A stretch of DNA of 64,000 nucleotides from Eonycteris spelaea (GCA_003508835.1 PUFA01000066.1:9566501-9630500), one strand, 5' to 3'. Shown: positions 21,870 through 34,241, counted from the first letter of the stretch. The notes: generated by a model not told the origin, from the letters alone. Numbers and translations are program-made.

Positions 21870-22739
21870 CTGAAGGCGATCAGCTCTATTATTTTTAAGC
21901 CATCACAATGTGAATTAATTGGGCTTTGGAACACCAAGGACAACCTTGGACAAAATGGATGCACAAAGCGCTCACGCAGCTACGAACACAAGAGACACGA
22001 GGGAGGCAGCTCCGGAGATGAGCTCTGCCAGGAAGTTCCTCCAGGTGTCTTCAGAGCAGAGTGTGCCCGGTGTGCTGAATGAATCATTAGTGTGATTATA
22101 TATACTTACGTGAAGACACAGTTGTACTATAAATGCTGCCACGCTTCTGAAAATAATAGGAAAACTTCTCCTGGGGGGTGAGCAAGCCAACACACAAAGG
22201 ACGAGAAGCCTGGACTCACAATGGGGTAATAAATGGAAACTTGCTGCACAAAGAAAAATCGGTGTTTTAATTCGTCAGAAAATTACTGACGGGCAAGGGG
22301 CACTTTGTACTAGAGTTCCCCTTTGAGAGCGTGAAGTTTCTGTAAAAGAGAAGGAACCTGTGTTTCCTGTCTCCGCTGAAACAGAGTCCCATGAAAACGA
22401 CGGGGACCCACATGGGGTTCACAGACCGGTCAACGTGTTGCAGTGCCACCCGGGCCCCCGTGGAAACAATGAGCTGCCACCGACGTCTGCCATGTGGCTG
22501 CTGCAGGCGGCTTCTTCACATACGCTGGAGGTCGAGATCGACAAGATCTCTAATTAGTGTCTGTGCTCACCAGAGCTTTACATCTTCTTGTGTCATCTCT
22601 AGAGTGAAGGGGCGGCTTGTTTTATCCTCTTTCGAGTAACTCTGGAAAAGGAAACGCCAGCCTAGAGAGAGCTAGAGACGTTAGCAGAATTAGAGCCACT
22701 GTGAGAAAGCTGACCAGCAAAGCAGCCACACTTTCGTGG
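21870..22739. other. AT-rich to mixed stretch, candidate conserved non-coding cluster
   Basis: Follows MER20 directly. Notable segments are GTGAATTAATTGGGC, GAATCATTAGTGTGATTATATATAC, GGTAATAAATGG and TTTTAATTCGTCAG. No repeat family was recognised after the MER20 end. Confidence 0.38.
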
Positions 22740-23066
22740 TGGCTGTGATGTGGCGATGAAAGTGGCAGTAATGGCGATGGTGATGATGATGGTGCTGAAG
22801 GTGAAGATGATGTGATGGTGGTGATGGTGGTGATGGTGATAGTGATGATGGTGATAGTGATGATGGTGATGGTGGTGATGGTGGTGATGATGGTGATAGT
22901 GATGATGGTGGTGATGATGGTGATGATGGTGGTGATGACAGCGATGTTGGTGGTGATGATGGTGATGGTGATGATGGTGACGGTGGTGATGATGGTGGTA
23001 ATGGTGGTGATGGTGACGGTGGTGATGATGGTGGTGATGGTGATGATGGTGATAGTGATGATGGCC
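22740..23066. repeat. (GATGGT)n / (GTGATG)n tri-hexanucleotide array
   Basis: About 330 bp of GATGGTGATGGTGGT-type units with scattered GATAGT and GACGGT variants. A minus-strand frame of 182 codons across it encodes a histidine tract and is a by-product of the repeat. Confidence 0.96.
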
Positions 23067-23889
23067 AGTAGGGAGGTCAGTAAGCGCTTGCTGCGCGAAT
23101 GCGCACAGGTGGACTAGGAGGAGAGGACTCAGCGCCCTCGCCCAGCTGGCGCGGAATAACAGCGGGTGCTGCCTGACCCCACTGTTAGCGCCGTCACTGC
23201 TCCCTGGCAACCGAGGGCACCTCCCCCACCGTCAGAGGAAGGGCGCGGCACCTTTAAGCGCCGCGGCGTGCGCAGGTGATGGGAAGAGGCGGGCTTCCCA
23301 CCTAGCCCAGGAGCCAGCTGGTTCCCTTGATTCTCGGCCTGGCAGGAGTGGCTGGGAGACTTGGGTGCTAGTGGAGCCCTGAAGGGGCGCAGCAGGTGGT
23401 CGCAGCGCCCTGGGCGCACCTGCGCTTGGGAGCGATCTGGTCCGGGCGCTGGGACGGCGGGGGTCTGGCGTGCACCGAGGCGGCCCCAGGTAGGAATGGC
23501 GAGGGAGCACTGGGGGAGAGGAACGTGTGTTAAGCGGGTGTCCCGGGGACCCCTGAGGGGTGGCAGAGCTGGCCGGCTCCCTCAGACAGAGGGGTGTCAC
23601 CATGAGGAGTCGCGAGTGCTGGACTTGGCTTCGGGGTGACAGCACACCTCCCGGGGGCTGGGCAGCTTCGTGCGGACGCCGCAGGGGTACCTGCTGGACG
23701 CTGGCAGTGGTCACGTGATTCTGACCCGCGCTGCCCCAGCTGCCCCAGCCCCGTCTCCCGGAAGCCCTGACGAGCAGTGTCCTGCTCCATGTTTTCCAGG
23801 CCGTTATCAGCCCCCACACCCAGCCAAGGTGCGTCTGGTGCTCTTGTGTCTCCATCCGCGCAGGGAAAGCCGCATCACCCCTCCCGCGG
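23067..23889. other. GC-rich non-coding stretch
   Basis: No family recognised. Includes a CpG-rich pocket at about 23,240-23,280. Minus-strand frame 23,232-23,855 (207 codons) has no recognisable domain. Confidence 0.4.
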
Positions 23890-24160
23890 TACCCCCGATT
23901 TCATGCAAAATATTTTAAAGGGAATATTGGCAATCTCAGAGCAAATTAGATTAAAACACGCAAAATCCTTCAGTCTGGAATTTCCATCACCTCAGCGAGG
24001 ACGGGCCCTTCTGCTTTTTCCCGCAATTAAAAAGGGGGGACTAAGGAGAACGGAGCCTCCCGGGCATTCTCTCTTAATTGTCAGCTGGGCAGGGTTAACG
24101 AACTATATCCGTTCACCGAAAAATCACACCCTGGCTGTCAGAACCTGACATGCTGGCACC
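23890..24160. other. AT-rich island, candidate conserved non-coding element
   Basis: Contains GCAAAATATTTTAAAGGG, CAAATTAGATTAAAACACG and TTTTTCCCGCAATTAAAAAG. Not explained by any repeat I know. Confidence 0.38.
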
Positions 24161-24311
24161 GGGAAGGGCCCGCCGGAGAAGATCTTCGCTGGAAATTAAC
24201 AGTGACTTTTCTTCATCCAGGAGCATGAGGTCGGAGGCCTGGAGAGGAGGCATTTTTCCAAAGGGGCTCGTTAGACCCTGGGCAGGGGACGATGCTGGCT
24301 CCTGAGGCAGT

Positions 24312-24455
24312 ACAGAGAGACGCCCCGTGGGGAGTGGGGGTGGGGTAGAGATGCCTAGTGAGGGAGGGGTGGGGAGAGGACGCTCCCGGTGGAGAGGGAG
24401 AGACGCCCCCGTGGGGGGGGAGAGGTGCCTGGTAGAAGGGGGAGGCGCCCAGGTG
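24312..24455. repeat. Degenerate purine-rich repeat
   Basis: GAGAGACGCCCCGTGG-type units recur at about 24,315, 24,374 and 24,398 within G+A-rich sequence (GGGAGTGGGGGTGGGG). A degraded minisatellite with potential G-quadruplex or triplex structure. Confidence 0.6.
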
Positions 24456-27229
24456 CCGGCGGCAGGGGCTTGACTGCCTTGTCCCTAAGCGGCTGCTCCT
24501 TGGAATTGGCGTCTCGCCCTCCCGTGTCATCTCCGCGTTTGTGAGGTTGTTCACTTAGCCTGTGCGCTGACCTGGAATCGTCCCCTCCGGGGACGCATGC
24601 GGTCTGCGGAGGGATCTTATTGAACAAGCGGACTCTTCACACTTGACTGGCAGGAAACGGGGGTGGCCTCACTCAGCACTTGGTGGCCCAAGGCACCAGA
24701 AGGCTGGGCGCATCCCCAGGGCCCAGGAGCCAGCGTGACCCCGTGAAAAATTAAGGTGCTGTTAAAAATCGAGTTGACAAACGGGTCGCTGCTTTTAACA
24801 CTCCTGACTCAGGCGTCGGCGCGGCAGCACCTGCACGCACTTAGGAGTATGAGGTGACACTAAGGCTTTCTGACGAGAAAGCTGGCAAGGATGAGGTGTT
24901 AGCTGGATTAATGAACAACTCCAGAGTTAGCCCTGGCCTGGGAACTGCCATAGCTTTGGGAAGCGGGCAGAGGATGTACATGTGTGACAGGAAGAGCGTT
25001 TGAGCCTCTCGGGGTTCAACCCTTTCCTCCTGGGGCGCCCGGCCTCCTCCTTGGGGAGGGGCGGCCTTCAGAGGTGGAGGAGGCACGTCAGGCAAAACGG
25101 TTGGTAAAGTGCATTCCTGCCCGCTGATTAAACCAGGGGTCCCCACCAGGAGTCCTCACCCAGGCCCGCCACCACTTTCCTGCTTCTGTTTTCTGAGAGT
25201 AGTGAAATCGCAATAAGGAAGACGGTCGACGAGCGCACCTGCTGAGCCGGGTCCTGGTCCCCAACCAGACCTCGCCCTGAGGCCCCGCCTCGCCCCACCT
25301 TGTCCCTCCAGAGTCCCGCCGGGCTGTGGCTCACCCCTCCCACGTCATGGGGCGCGTTGGGGCCCTCGCGTCCCCGCCCTCCCTCCAAGTCCTGCCAACC
25401 ACGTCCTTCCCGCGGCGCCCTGTGGCGGCCAGACCCTGGCTCCGCTGGTCGGCTGACCTTTCAGAGTCCTGGCCTCTTCTCGGCTGGGACTCTTTCGCTG
25501 CTCCCGCAAAGTCTCCGATCATACTTAGTAAAAGCACGCCGTTGGGGGAGGAGGGAAGGAGGGGGGCAGTTGGCGCCATCGCAGGGGAGCCAGTGTCTTA
25601 GAGCTGGGGATCAGATGATCCACACGAGACCTCGGCACCGGAAGTCCGCTCGCAGGAAGCGCCGCCGTCCAGCTGCGAGAGCCCGGGCAGGGGCCGCTGC
25701 GCACTTCTCCCAAAAGTGCCAGGCCAGGGCTGAGACTCCGCCCCCAGACTGTGCTCGGGACCCTAAGAATCAAAGTCGCCTGTCGTCCAGGAGTCGGACC
25801 CTCCCATGGGTCCCGGTCGGCCGAGATGAGGACAGAGACTGCAGAGCGCACTCCCCGCCCTGGTGGGGGGGGAGGCTGAGGGTAAGGGACAAGTCACATC
25901 CTGAGTCACAGCATCAGGCGACCAACAAGCAGGAGAGGCTTCATTCAAGACCATTGCGACAGGGGAGAGCGATTGAACTTGGCTCTGAAGCAGAAGGGGG
26001 TCAGGTTCTGGCACTGGGGTGAGCTCCTGGAAAGATGCGGAGGGTGTGGGGGGTGGTCGCCGCCATCCGGCCGCCTGTGTTGGCCAATGGTCACGCTCAG
26101 AGTTAGGCTCCGCCCCCTGGCAGACCGGCGGGAGCAGGGCTATCTCCTGTGGTTCTCTTCAAAGGAGTGGCACCCAGGTGTTTGCTCTTCCTGGTCTGCA
26201 GAAGATTCGCGACTCAGAGAAGTTACAACACCAAGGTTTCTAAAGTATGCGTTCTACCAAAGGGAGGTCAAGGGCCCACGGTGGGAAGAAATGTCTCAAG
26301 TTAGGTCAGGCAGAGGGGGAGGCGGCGGCTGTCCCCAACCACAGGGAAATGGTGACCCCAGACTGCACTGCGCCCTTCCCACCCTGAGCCCACAGGGGCC
26401 GCTTCTCAGCCTCACCTGCCAGAGCACCGCCAGCCCCCGTGAGCCTCTGGTTAAGGCGGCAGGGTCCATGGGCCCGGGCGGCTGCTTCCCACGCAGGTGC
26501 ATGCTCCGGGATACATCTCTCGGGGGAGACTCAGTATTGTCTTTCCAAACAAAACTGGGGGCCTGATCAGTTTGGAGAGAGAATGCCAACAGGCCGGGGG
26601 CGGCTGCTGTCGGCTGGAGCCACGCGGTGGTGAATGGGCACCAGAACGTGCCTTTTTCTTTTTTACAGAGAGCCCCACTGAGTTTGCTTCCAGGTGAACT
26701 TGTGGCCGGGACCTTGCTGACCTGTCCTCCGGATCTAGGTGGAGCACGGGCAGTGTCTGGCAGGCGCCCCGGGCCATTGCAGGTCGTGGGAGGTGACACG
26801 GTAGTGGCGCCCCTGAATTTCCTTGCGACGTGGCGATCCAGCATGGGGCCGTTGACCAGAACATGCTCCGCGTTGTCACTTCTGAGGGCCTGGCCCCATG
26901 GTGGGCCGGGCCTCGCTTTGCTTTTGCACACGGCACTTTGTCCCTGAGCACTGCGTAATACCAGGGAAGGTTAATTGATTTGGGCAGTTTTGGTCACAAA
27001 TGGCTCCCCTGGATCCCGGAGTCAAGGGGAGAGCAGCCGGCTGGACCATGATGTCTCTCGGATGTGGCTTTATTAATAGCCCAATAACTAACTCGGATGT
27101 ATCTGCGGTCCTCGGGGTGAGACGCCTTTCGGTCTTCACGCCCGTGGAGCCCACGGCCCCTCCCGAGCAGGCGGACACTCAGGCCAGGATCGCCGGTGGT
27201 GGGCGGAGGGCTCGTCCTCGCCACCACCC
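24456..27229. other. GC-rich non-coding stretch
   Basis: Nothing assignable over about 2.8 kb except weak, unconfirmed MIR-like wording at 26,200-26,240. Open frames of 197-240 codons occur on both strands over the same bases, with no domain. Confidence 0.4.
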
Positions 27230-28720
27230 TGGACGCAGAGCTGTTATCAAACTAATTTTCACTGAGAACAAAGACGCTGGCTTCAAAGCGGGAGCCCAGA
27301 GAGAAGAATGGCCCTTTTTTCAGGTCATGCATTTTACATTTTCCTCATTTAATAAGCTAAAAGTCTGAAAACGTCGAATTTGGATCCTCTATTAAGCAGG
27401 TCCTACGAGTGCACGCAGGCCTTCGAAAATGCGTGCGCGTTTTTATGCGTGCACATTTAAAAGAGGCGTTTGAACGCCCCCGTGACCGTGGGCAGGGCCT
27501 TTGATCAGGCAGGTAGAGGGCCGGGAGGGGCTGCATCTGGTGTAGCAGCCAGTCCCTCTGGGAATGAGGAAGAAGTCGTCGGAGAATTTGTTGGAGAGTC
27601 TGCATCTTGATTATATAAGAATAGCTAACCTGCTGCTTCCAATTTTTATCAGATCATCCAGGAAGAATGGGGTTTCTGTTGGAATGCATTAAAAAAAAAA
27701 AAACTTCCAGGGAAAGTGGGTGTCAAGGAGGGGAATTTTGTTCAAACTCCCCTGTATTCTCTCTCTGTACAAATGCACTGACTATTTTCCAGCCAAAGGT
27801 GCTTTACCGTGATAGTGAGGATGTCCTTGTAGTGCCTTAAAAACCACGCTACTCGGCGTCATGTGCCTCTGCCTGACGTGACACGTGTCTGTATCACACA
27901 CGTGTAGACCTTTTACGTAGAGACAGCTAACCATGGGGTCGGGCACCATTCCTTGGTGGGCCTGGTTTTCTGAGCTGTCCTCGGCGATGGAGTTCAATGG
28001 CTAGACTTTAATTTTGAACATTTACTTCCCAGTTTGTTTTTTCCAGGCCTTGAAAATTTTGGACTTATTTATTTGTGGGCAAGTTTCATGCTTGCAAGGG
28101 TTCCTTTTATTTTGCCCCGGGGGATGGTTGGACACTGTGAGCCAGGAGGACAGAGTCTCAAGCTCGGTGTGCTCGTTCGTAGGGTCTAAAATATGGCCTT
28201 TTTGCTTAGGGGAAAGATAAATTTTGTTTTCTCTATGCCCTCCGTAGGCCAGTTCCCCAATTGCTTTGCTTGTGTGAGTTCCCGGATGGAGAAGCATCTT
28301 GTGTCTTGTTTGGGATGGCAAAGAAACCGGACCAGATCCTCCCTGAGGGCCGTCTTTCATTTTGAGCCCCGCACATGGGTCACGTGTAATGTGCCCTGCC
28401 AACCAAAGGAGACACAAATTCCCATTTAGTTCTCTCTGCGGCCGCCTCCTTACACCACCACCACCGCCCATGGAAAACGCGAAGATCTTGTCAGACATTT
28501 GCTCAGAACCCGGCAGGGTCTCTATTCACAGAAGCCCAAACATCAGGCGGTTTGATGCGAAAGGTTTTTTGGTTTTTTTTTTTTTAAGATCCTCTCCAGA
28601 TGTTTGACAATATGTTAACACAGCTGGATTATCTTTACCAAAACGGATTTTGCTGCTGTCCTGTTGGATCATGCTTCTTCCCTGTGCACTTTTTTGAATA
28701 CGGTGAAAAAGGGAACAAGG
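27230..28720. other. Mixed stretch with several AT-rich islands
   Basis: AT-rich pockets at about 27,240-27,370, 27,600-27,790, 27,990-28,080 and 28,550-28,720, a poly-A of 12 at about 27,691 and a poly-T at about 28,570. No family matched on either strand. Possible non-coding elements. Confidence 0.35.
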
Positions 28721-29889
28721 TAGACTGTGTGGTCATGAAACTCGTGACTCAAAGAAGCAGTGCGCATCAGACGGCTCAGTGTCACCCCAGGATCGCCGTC
28801 CAGGACCAAAAGACGGTGTCACAAGTGACAGAGAGCAGTGGCCTGATCGTGGTGATGAGTTGGGTGGTGATGAGTTGGGAGTCCGCCCTGGTCGGCGCGC
28901 CCAGAGGGCTGAGCCAAAACCTCCGTTTCTGCGTCGTTGCTGAGAACGCTTATTCGAGCCTGGAATTCCCATCTGTACCTTCTTTTCCCACCTCAGCCTT
29001 GATATTCTCAGCGATCTGAATGACAGTTGCCTTCGGCGAGGGCTGACTGTGTGCCGGGGTGAACCCCCGCAAACGTCACTGCAGCCGGTCCCTGTCCTCG
29101 GCCCACAGGGACGTCGCGGTCACATTCAGCGCCTGCACGAGGTCGGTGGCCTCGGGGGAGCGGGGATCCTTCCCAGGGTGCCGTTCTCTTCACAGGGCCG
29201 TCGAGCCCCCAGCAGCCTCCCTAAATCAAGCCCCAGCGAGCTGGTGAAGACCAACAGGGCATCCGACAGGTTGGACCTGGAGGCCTGCCGAGCACACGGC
29301 AGGCGGGCGGCCGTGCTGCTCGTCTTTGAGAGCTTAGTGTGAGCCCAGGTCCTCGGCCCTTCTCACTCCCCCAGGGACTTGGTGGCTGTCTCTGAACCGT
29401 GTCTGGGGTGGGATGAGAGTGACGTCCCCTCTCCGCCCGCCCCACAGCCACCCCGCTGGGAGCAGGAAGCCTTCTGGGGCGGCCCTGCCTTGGAGCCCCA
29501 GGCCCGCGGTTTGTGAGGTGTTAGACGCCTGCAAAATTAGAGGGTCCGGTCCACAGACCGCCCTCCCATCTGACACCACCAGACAGTTCAGGGTGCCCAG
29601 AACGTCCCTCGCTGTGACGACCCGCCAGAGGGACTCGACTCGCTAACACGGGTCATGCCGATGGCTACGGTTTGTCACAGCGAAAGGACAGTGTCACGCA
29701 GTCCAGGGAGGAGGCCCTCGGGCGGCGTCGGGGTCACCAGCGACAGCACACCACGCGTCTCCCTGTCGGGTCTCAGCCAGCACGCGGTTCTCTCCAACCT
29801 CAAGTCCTCATTTCCAGAAATAACCCAGTCGAGCTCACACGTCAACCGACAGGCCCCATAACTTAACTCCTGGGCAGAAAGCTGGGTTT
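28721..29889. other. GC-rich non-coding stretch
   Basis: Contains a perfect 15-bp tandem duplication (TGGTGATGAGTTGGG) at 28,850-28,879. Otherwise unassigned. Confidence 0.4.
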
Positions 29890-30225
29890 CGGGTTCCTGT
29901 AGCAGATCGCGCCCGGGGCCGGTGCTGTGCCCTGGTGACGAGCGTCCTCGCGGGGAAATGCGGTTTGGTTAAGCGGCTGTCAACGGCGCCGGGCCGGCGC
30001 GCACGCAGGCGCACAGCGCGCACGCGTCCTGTCCGCTCTGTGCCGGGGCGCCAAGCGGGGTCCCGGGACGCGCCCCGAGCGCCCAGCGCCGCTCGCCCTC
30101 CTCCGCGCGCGTTCGTCCTGCCGCGTTTGCGTTTCCACGGCGCCGCTTCCGGACCCTGCCGTAGGCGGCAGCGCGGAACGGCGGCCCCTGGGAGGGTCCG
30201 GGCCGCACGGGTCACAGAGGGTGCG
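29890..30225. promoter_or_regulatory. Strong CpG island
   Basis: The densest CpG run in the first half of the window: GGCGCCGGGCCGGCGCGCACGC, GCACAGCGCGCACGCGTCC, CCCCGAGCGCCCAGCGCCGC, with GCGCGCACGCG NRF1-like sites at about 29,995-30,025. Frames are open on both strands through it. It could be the promoter of a transcript that starts here, or an orphan island. No exon can be pinned down. Confidence 0.6.
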
Positions 30226-30399
30226 TCTGAAACTCCTCCATTTTCCGGAGTTTTCGAAGACTTGCACCTGGCGAGGGCTGGTGGCTTCTCTTTTCATGCA
30301 AGGATCCGTTCTTGGCGTTTCTCGGTACAGAGCAGCACAGCACCTCCGGGGTCGTAATATCATCGACCCACGCGGGTGGGGAGAGATGCCGCCGTGTTT
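30226..30399. other. Transition between CpG island and AT-rich island
   Basis: Moderate GC. Nothing recognised. Confidence 0.35.
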
Positions 30400-30920
30400 C
30401 TGAGGTTATTAGGGCGCCTCCTCTTATCAAAGGCGGGAAGAGAGATGAGATTGATAATCACGGCGCCCTGGGGGGCTGGCGAAGCAATCAAACCCTCTCT
30501 CCGAGTCGTAATGATGATTGCTTTCAGCGTTCCGTTTCCTGGAAATAGTCTTGCTTTTTTTTCTTTTCTTTTTTTTTTCTGACTTTTTTCTATACTGCCT
30601 GGGCATCATCTATGTCTTATTAAGAAAATTCCTGCTGTGGCAGGTGCTCCCAGCGAATGCTGTAGAGCCGTCTGGGTTTCTGCCTCGGATTAGATTTTAC
30701 AGCATCACCGAGCCTTTCAAAACATTGGAGCAGGCGCGCACACTTCGGGGCTGGTTTTAAACTTGGGGTTTTTTCATTGCCGTGTTAGACACTTGCTTCC
30801 CAGGAGAATTCATTTCCAGTATCTCTGAAACTCTTAGAATATGCAAGACAAATCACGCCCGGGCAGCCCGTCCTGTTCACTTCTGATCCGTGATGCCTTA
30901 TGATTACAGCAGTTCCGCAT
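30400..30920. other. AT-rich island next to CpG island
   Basis: Contains GGTTATTAGGGCG, GAGATTGATAATCACGG, GTAATGATGATTGCTTTCAG, a T-rich tract at about 30,555-30,590 and TTATGATTACAGC. Island-plus-AT-block pairing resembles regulatory architecture, but it is inferred from composition only. Confidence 0.35.
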
Positions 30921-31965
30921 AATGAATGAGGCGCGTCCTTCTTGGAGAAGCCCGCGGTGCGCCAACCCGCTACGGAATTCGCCGTGCGACGGGCACGCGC
31001 CTGCCGTGAAGCCGAGCGTCACACGGCCGCCGGTTTCCCCCATCCCTTTGAGCACAGCGCTGAAGAGCCCCAGTGAAGCCACGCGATGGCCGCTGACTCC
31101 ACCTCTGACCGCAGGGGCGGGACTTCTACCCCCACCCCGGCCCCTTGAGTCAGTCGCGAAACACTCTGCCCAGAAACGTGGGTGCTCTGCACTGCCCCCC
31201 TCGAAGGCCCTGCCCCTGGCCTCGCTTCCCTCCCTATGGAGGTTGCTCCTCCCTTCAGCCGTGGGTGCTGAGCGGGCGGGACGCAGCTCCGGGGCCGCGC
31301 GCGCCCTCGCCCCGGCCTCTGTGCCATCTGGTTTTGCGGCTGCTCTGGACGCCGCAGGGGGATGGCTCGTGACGTGTCGGGGTGCTCGCCGTGCACGCAC
31401 TCGCTCTTTCCTGCCGCGATGTGGTGTTGTGTCTGTCTGTGAGTGTCCTGGACAAAGATGCGACCCAGGTGATGTCGGCATCGGCAGAGCCGGGCACGGT
31501 CTGGGCCAGAGTGCGCTTTCAAAGGCAGAGGGGACCTGAGCAGTGACTCTGCTCGTGACAGTCACGGGAAGACGCTCCAGGTGTTTGCTGGTTCTGGTTA
31601 GTGAGGAGCCTCGTGGGTCTTTGCTGGAAGATTATCAGAGTTAAAGGCCGGCCACGCTAGCTACAAGTTTGACTCAACTTTCTACATTTCGTTGAAGTTT
31701 CTTTGAGTTATTTTTCCACTGACGTTGGGTTAGTTTCAGTCCTGTGCTCAGCCCTGAAGTAGAAAAGCCCCAGGCCAGTGGGGAGGGGGTGTGGGTCACG
31801 GACCCAGGGAAGACAAAGTCAGAGTCAGAATTTCCAGAACATCCACTGCCTGCCAGCCCGATCCGGAAGCGTGTGTGTGTGTCTGCGTCTGCGTCTGCTT
31901 TTCTGAAACGTACAGGTGCGTGCGTAGTTTTCTGAACATATACACTCAAAACATTCGTGCATGTG
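30921..31965. other. GC-rich then mixed non-coding stretch
   Basis: Frames of 205 and 243 codons overlap on opposite strands at 30,834-31,565 and have no domain. An AT-richer part lies at 31,600-31,760. Confidence 0.4.
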
Positions 31966-32112
31966 GTCATGTTTCACACATACAAATTTAATCCTCACAG
32001 CAACACGCTGGGGAAGGTTCTGTCTCCATCTCCTGTCCGTCACTGAGGAAACTGAGGCTCAGAGATGAATAACTCAGCCAGTGAGACACAGGTCAGAGGA
32101 GGGAGCCAGCTC
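31966..32112 (-). mobile_element. MIR SINE
   Basis: The plus strand carries 'aatttaatcctcacagcaac', then 'actgaggaaactgaggctca' (about 32,042), 'gagatgaataactcagccag' and 'gagggagccagctctgctca', which is the MIR core in reverse. About 145 bp remains. Confidence 0.9.
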
Positions 32113-32904
32113 TGCTCAAACGCCCCCCTGGGAGGCTCCGTGCAGTGGAAGACCCTGTAGTCAGCTGTCACGCAGGGCGGGACCGACGGACAGACTGCAG
32201 ACTCGTGTGCTGGACGCTGTTTTGAAACAAAGCAGTATTTAGAATGGGCGGAAGGGACGTGATCGGAGATAGGGTCAGGTCTGCCCTGGGGCGCTGGCGG
32301 GGTCACGGCCAGGGCCGGGCATGGGAGCTGTGGGCCCTGTGCAGTCTGGAGGACAGAGCTACCCCGGAAGTGCTAAGAGGACCCGCATTCAGGTCCAGAA
32401 GGCCCGAGAAACAGGGAGGCCAGCGGGGCCGGTGAAGGCAGGACCGCTGGCCCTGCAGAGATACCACGGGGACAGAGCACGGGGACAGAGCACGGAGCGA
32501 GGGGACAGGTGCCCTGGCCCCGCCTCCCGCGCCTCCTGCCCTGGGAGGGGCTGGGAGCGGCCAGCCCCGTGCACCGCCGTCCACCATCTGGGGCAGACCG
32601 GGGCGGTGAGACGCTCCAGCCAGAGTCCGTCAAAGTAGCTTCGTTATGACAATGGGGACGCAGGCCGCGCACCTCAGGGCGCAGGGAGAACGTGCCCCAG
32701 GCTCACTGGGAGCAGAGGAAATGGGGCAGTGGCCGGAGGACGGCTGTGGCAGGGACAGGGGTTTGCACGGTGGTGAGCCTGTGCCTCGGAAGAGGGGGCC
32801 CGGGCCCCCGTAGGGGCGAGTGTACGTCAAGGACGGGGTTTGCGAAGCCAGATGGGGTCCGCGACCTGCCCCACCCAGCACGTAGCCCCCAGCCACACGT
32901 GGCT
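32113..32904. other. GC-rich non-coding stretch
   Basis: Contains a perfect 13-bp duplication (GGGGACAGAGCAC) at 32,468-32,493. No repeat family or exon recognised. Confidence 0.4.
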
Positions 32905-33055
32905 CTGTCATTTTAAATGAGCGAAAATCGAATACACTGAGCGGTCAGTCCCTCCGACACATGAGCCACACTTCAAATGCTTCATACCCACATGCGGCCA
33001 GTGGCCGCTGTGCCGTCCCCATCACCCGGACGCTCTGCTGGACAGCAGGAGAGTG
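32905..33055 (+). mobile_element. Old DNA-transposon (MER/hAT-type) end fragment
   Basis: Reads 'gtcagtccctccgacacatg', 'agccacacttcaaatgcttc', 'acccacatgcggccagtggc', matching the widespread mammalian sequence 'agccacatttcaagtgctcaatagccacatgtggctagtgg'. I am sure of the repeat similarity but not of the family name. Confidence 0.55.
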
Positions 33056-33386
33056 CCTGCTGTCCCTTCGCTTCCCACTGGCCTCGGAAGAGATGGCGCT
33101 GCAGAGAGGCGTTGGGACGATAGTCACACCCGACGCCCTTCGACCGGGAAAAAGTGTCCAACGTGGAAGCAGGCCTTCCAGCACCGCGCTTTCACCTGAG
33201 GAGGTGACACCCACGCCCACACGCAGACCCGCACGCGACGTTCACAGCAGCTCGCTCAGAGGCGCCGGCCCCGGAAGCCCCGAGATGCGCTCGGCAGGTG
33301 AGAAAACGCTCTGTGCTCGTCCGGACGGCGGGATGTTGCCCGGCCCTGGACTCACGGCTTCCATCGAGTTCGGAAAGCCGTACTCA
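33056..33386. other. Mixed-GC non-coding stretch
   Basis: Sequence between the DNA-transposon end and the L1 block. No feature recognised. Confidence 0.35.
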
Positions 33387-34235
33387 TCACTCCCTCAGAC
33401 ACTTCATTTCTCTGGCCCCCATCTCCTCCGGGACCCCAGCCGCGTGCGGCTCGGACAGCTCGGGTTTGCCCCATAGCACCCCAGTTCTCTGCGCGTTCGA
33501 ATTCCTTTCCTCGGGGTGCGTTTCGTTTAGGACGCTGTCAGCTGGTGTGTCTTCAAGGTCAGTGTTTTCTTCGTTAGTGTCTAACCTGCTGCTGACGCCG
33601 TCCAGGGTAGATTTCATGTGGGACACTCGTTCTCACCTGTAAAATTGTGTTTGGAGTCATTTGGTTCCCCTGCACGGCCAGGCTTTCGTCTGCCTTCTTG
33701 AACGAATGGAATACACTTCCGGTCCACCTTCGGGGTCCTCGTCTGCGAATTCCCTCGTTCCGGTCTTTTCTAGTGGTTGCTTTTTCTCCTCGTGATGGGC
33801 CATAGTTTCCTGCTTCTCTGCATGTCTAGTATTCTTTACTGGATGCGAGACAATGTGAACTTTGCCGCGGGGGATGTGGGCATTTTTATATTGCTTTAAT
33901 GTTCTTGACACAGGCGAGCTACTTGGAAACTGTCTGATTTTTTTGGACCTTGGTTTTGAGCTTGGTTAAGCAGGACTAGAGCGTATTTAGCCCAAGGGCA
34001 CGTGTGTCTCGCTAGTGAGGTAATTTGTTTCTGAGCTGTTTGCTCAGCATCCCATGAACTGTGACGCCCGTCCACGCTCGCCGATGGGGACACAAAGGAC
34101 CGCCAGCCCCCCACGAGCTTCAGGTGGCATGCTCGCTGAGGCCTCCAGGCGGGACTTCCCGGTGAGGGTGACTTCGCACATGCGTCCACTGATCGGTTCT
34201 CAGCTGAGGGCTGAAGAGAGACTCTCCGCAGCTCA
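33387..34235 (-). mobile_element. LINE-1 5' region with ORF1-like remnant
   Basis: Read on the minus strand this is an L1 5' UTR/ORF1 junction. A minus-strand frame at 33,626-33,387 begins with KSTLDGVSSRLDTNEE and continues with LEDTPADSVLNET, matching the L1 ORF1p coiled-coil entry (family pattern: KNTLDGINSRLD, then a Glu-rich stretch and IxNET). Upstream, the plus strand shows 'gcatgtctagtattcttta' (33,821) and 'gcgtccactgatcggttctc' (about 34,181), known L1M 5'-end motifs. The frame has no downstream RNA-binding domain and ORF2 is absent, so it is a dead fragment. The similarity is strongest from 33,495 upward. Confidence 0.8.
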
Positions 34236-34241
34236 GCTTCA

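Noticed and set aside
22662..23210. Histidine-rich protein on the minus strand
   Set aside because: The His tract is only the translation of the (GATGGT)n array; no conserved sequence flanks it.
26195..26240. Possible MIR fragment
   Set aside because: Only about 25 bp of loose similarity (gactcagagaagttac), below what I can support.
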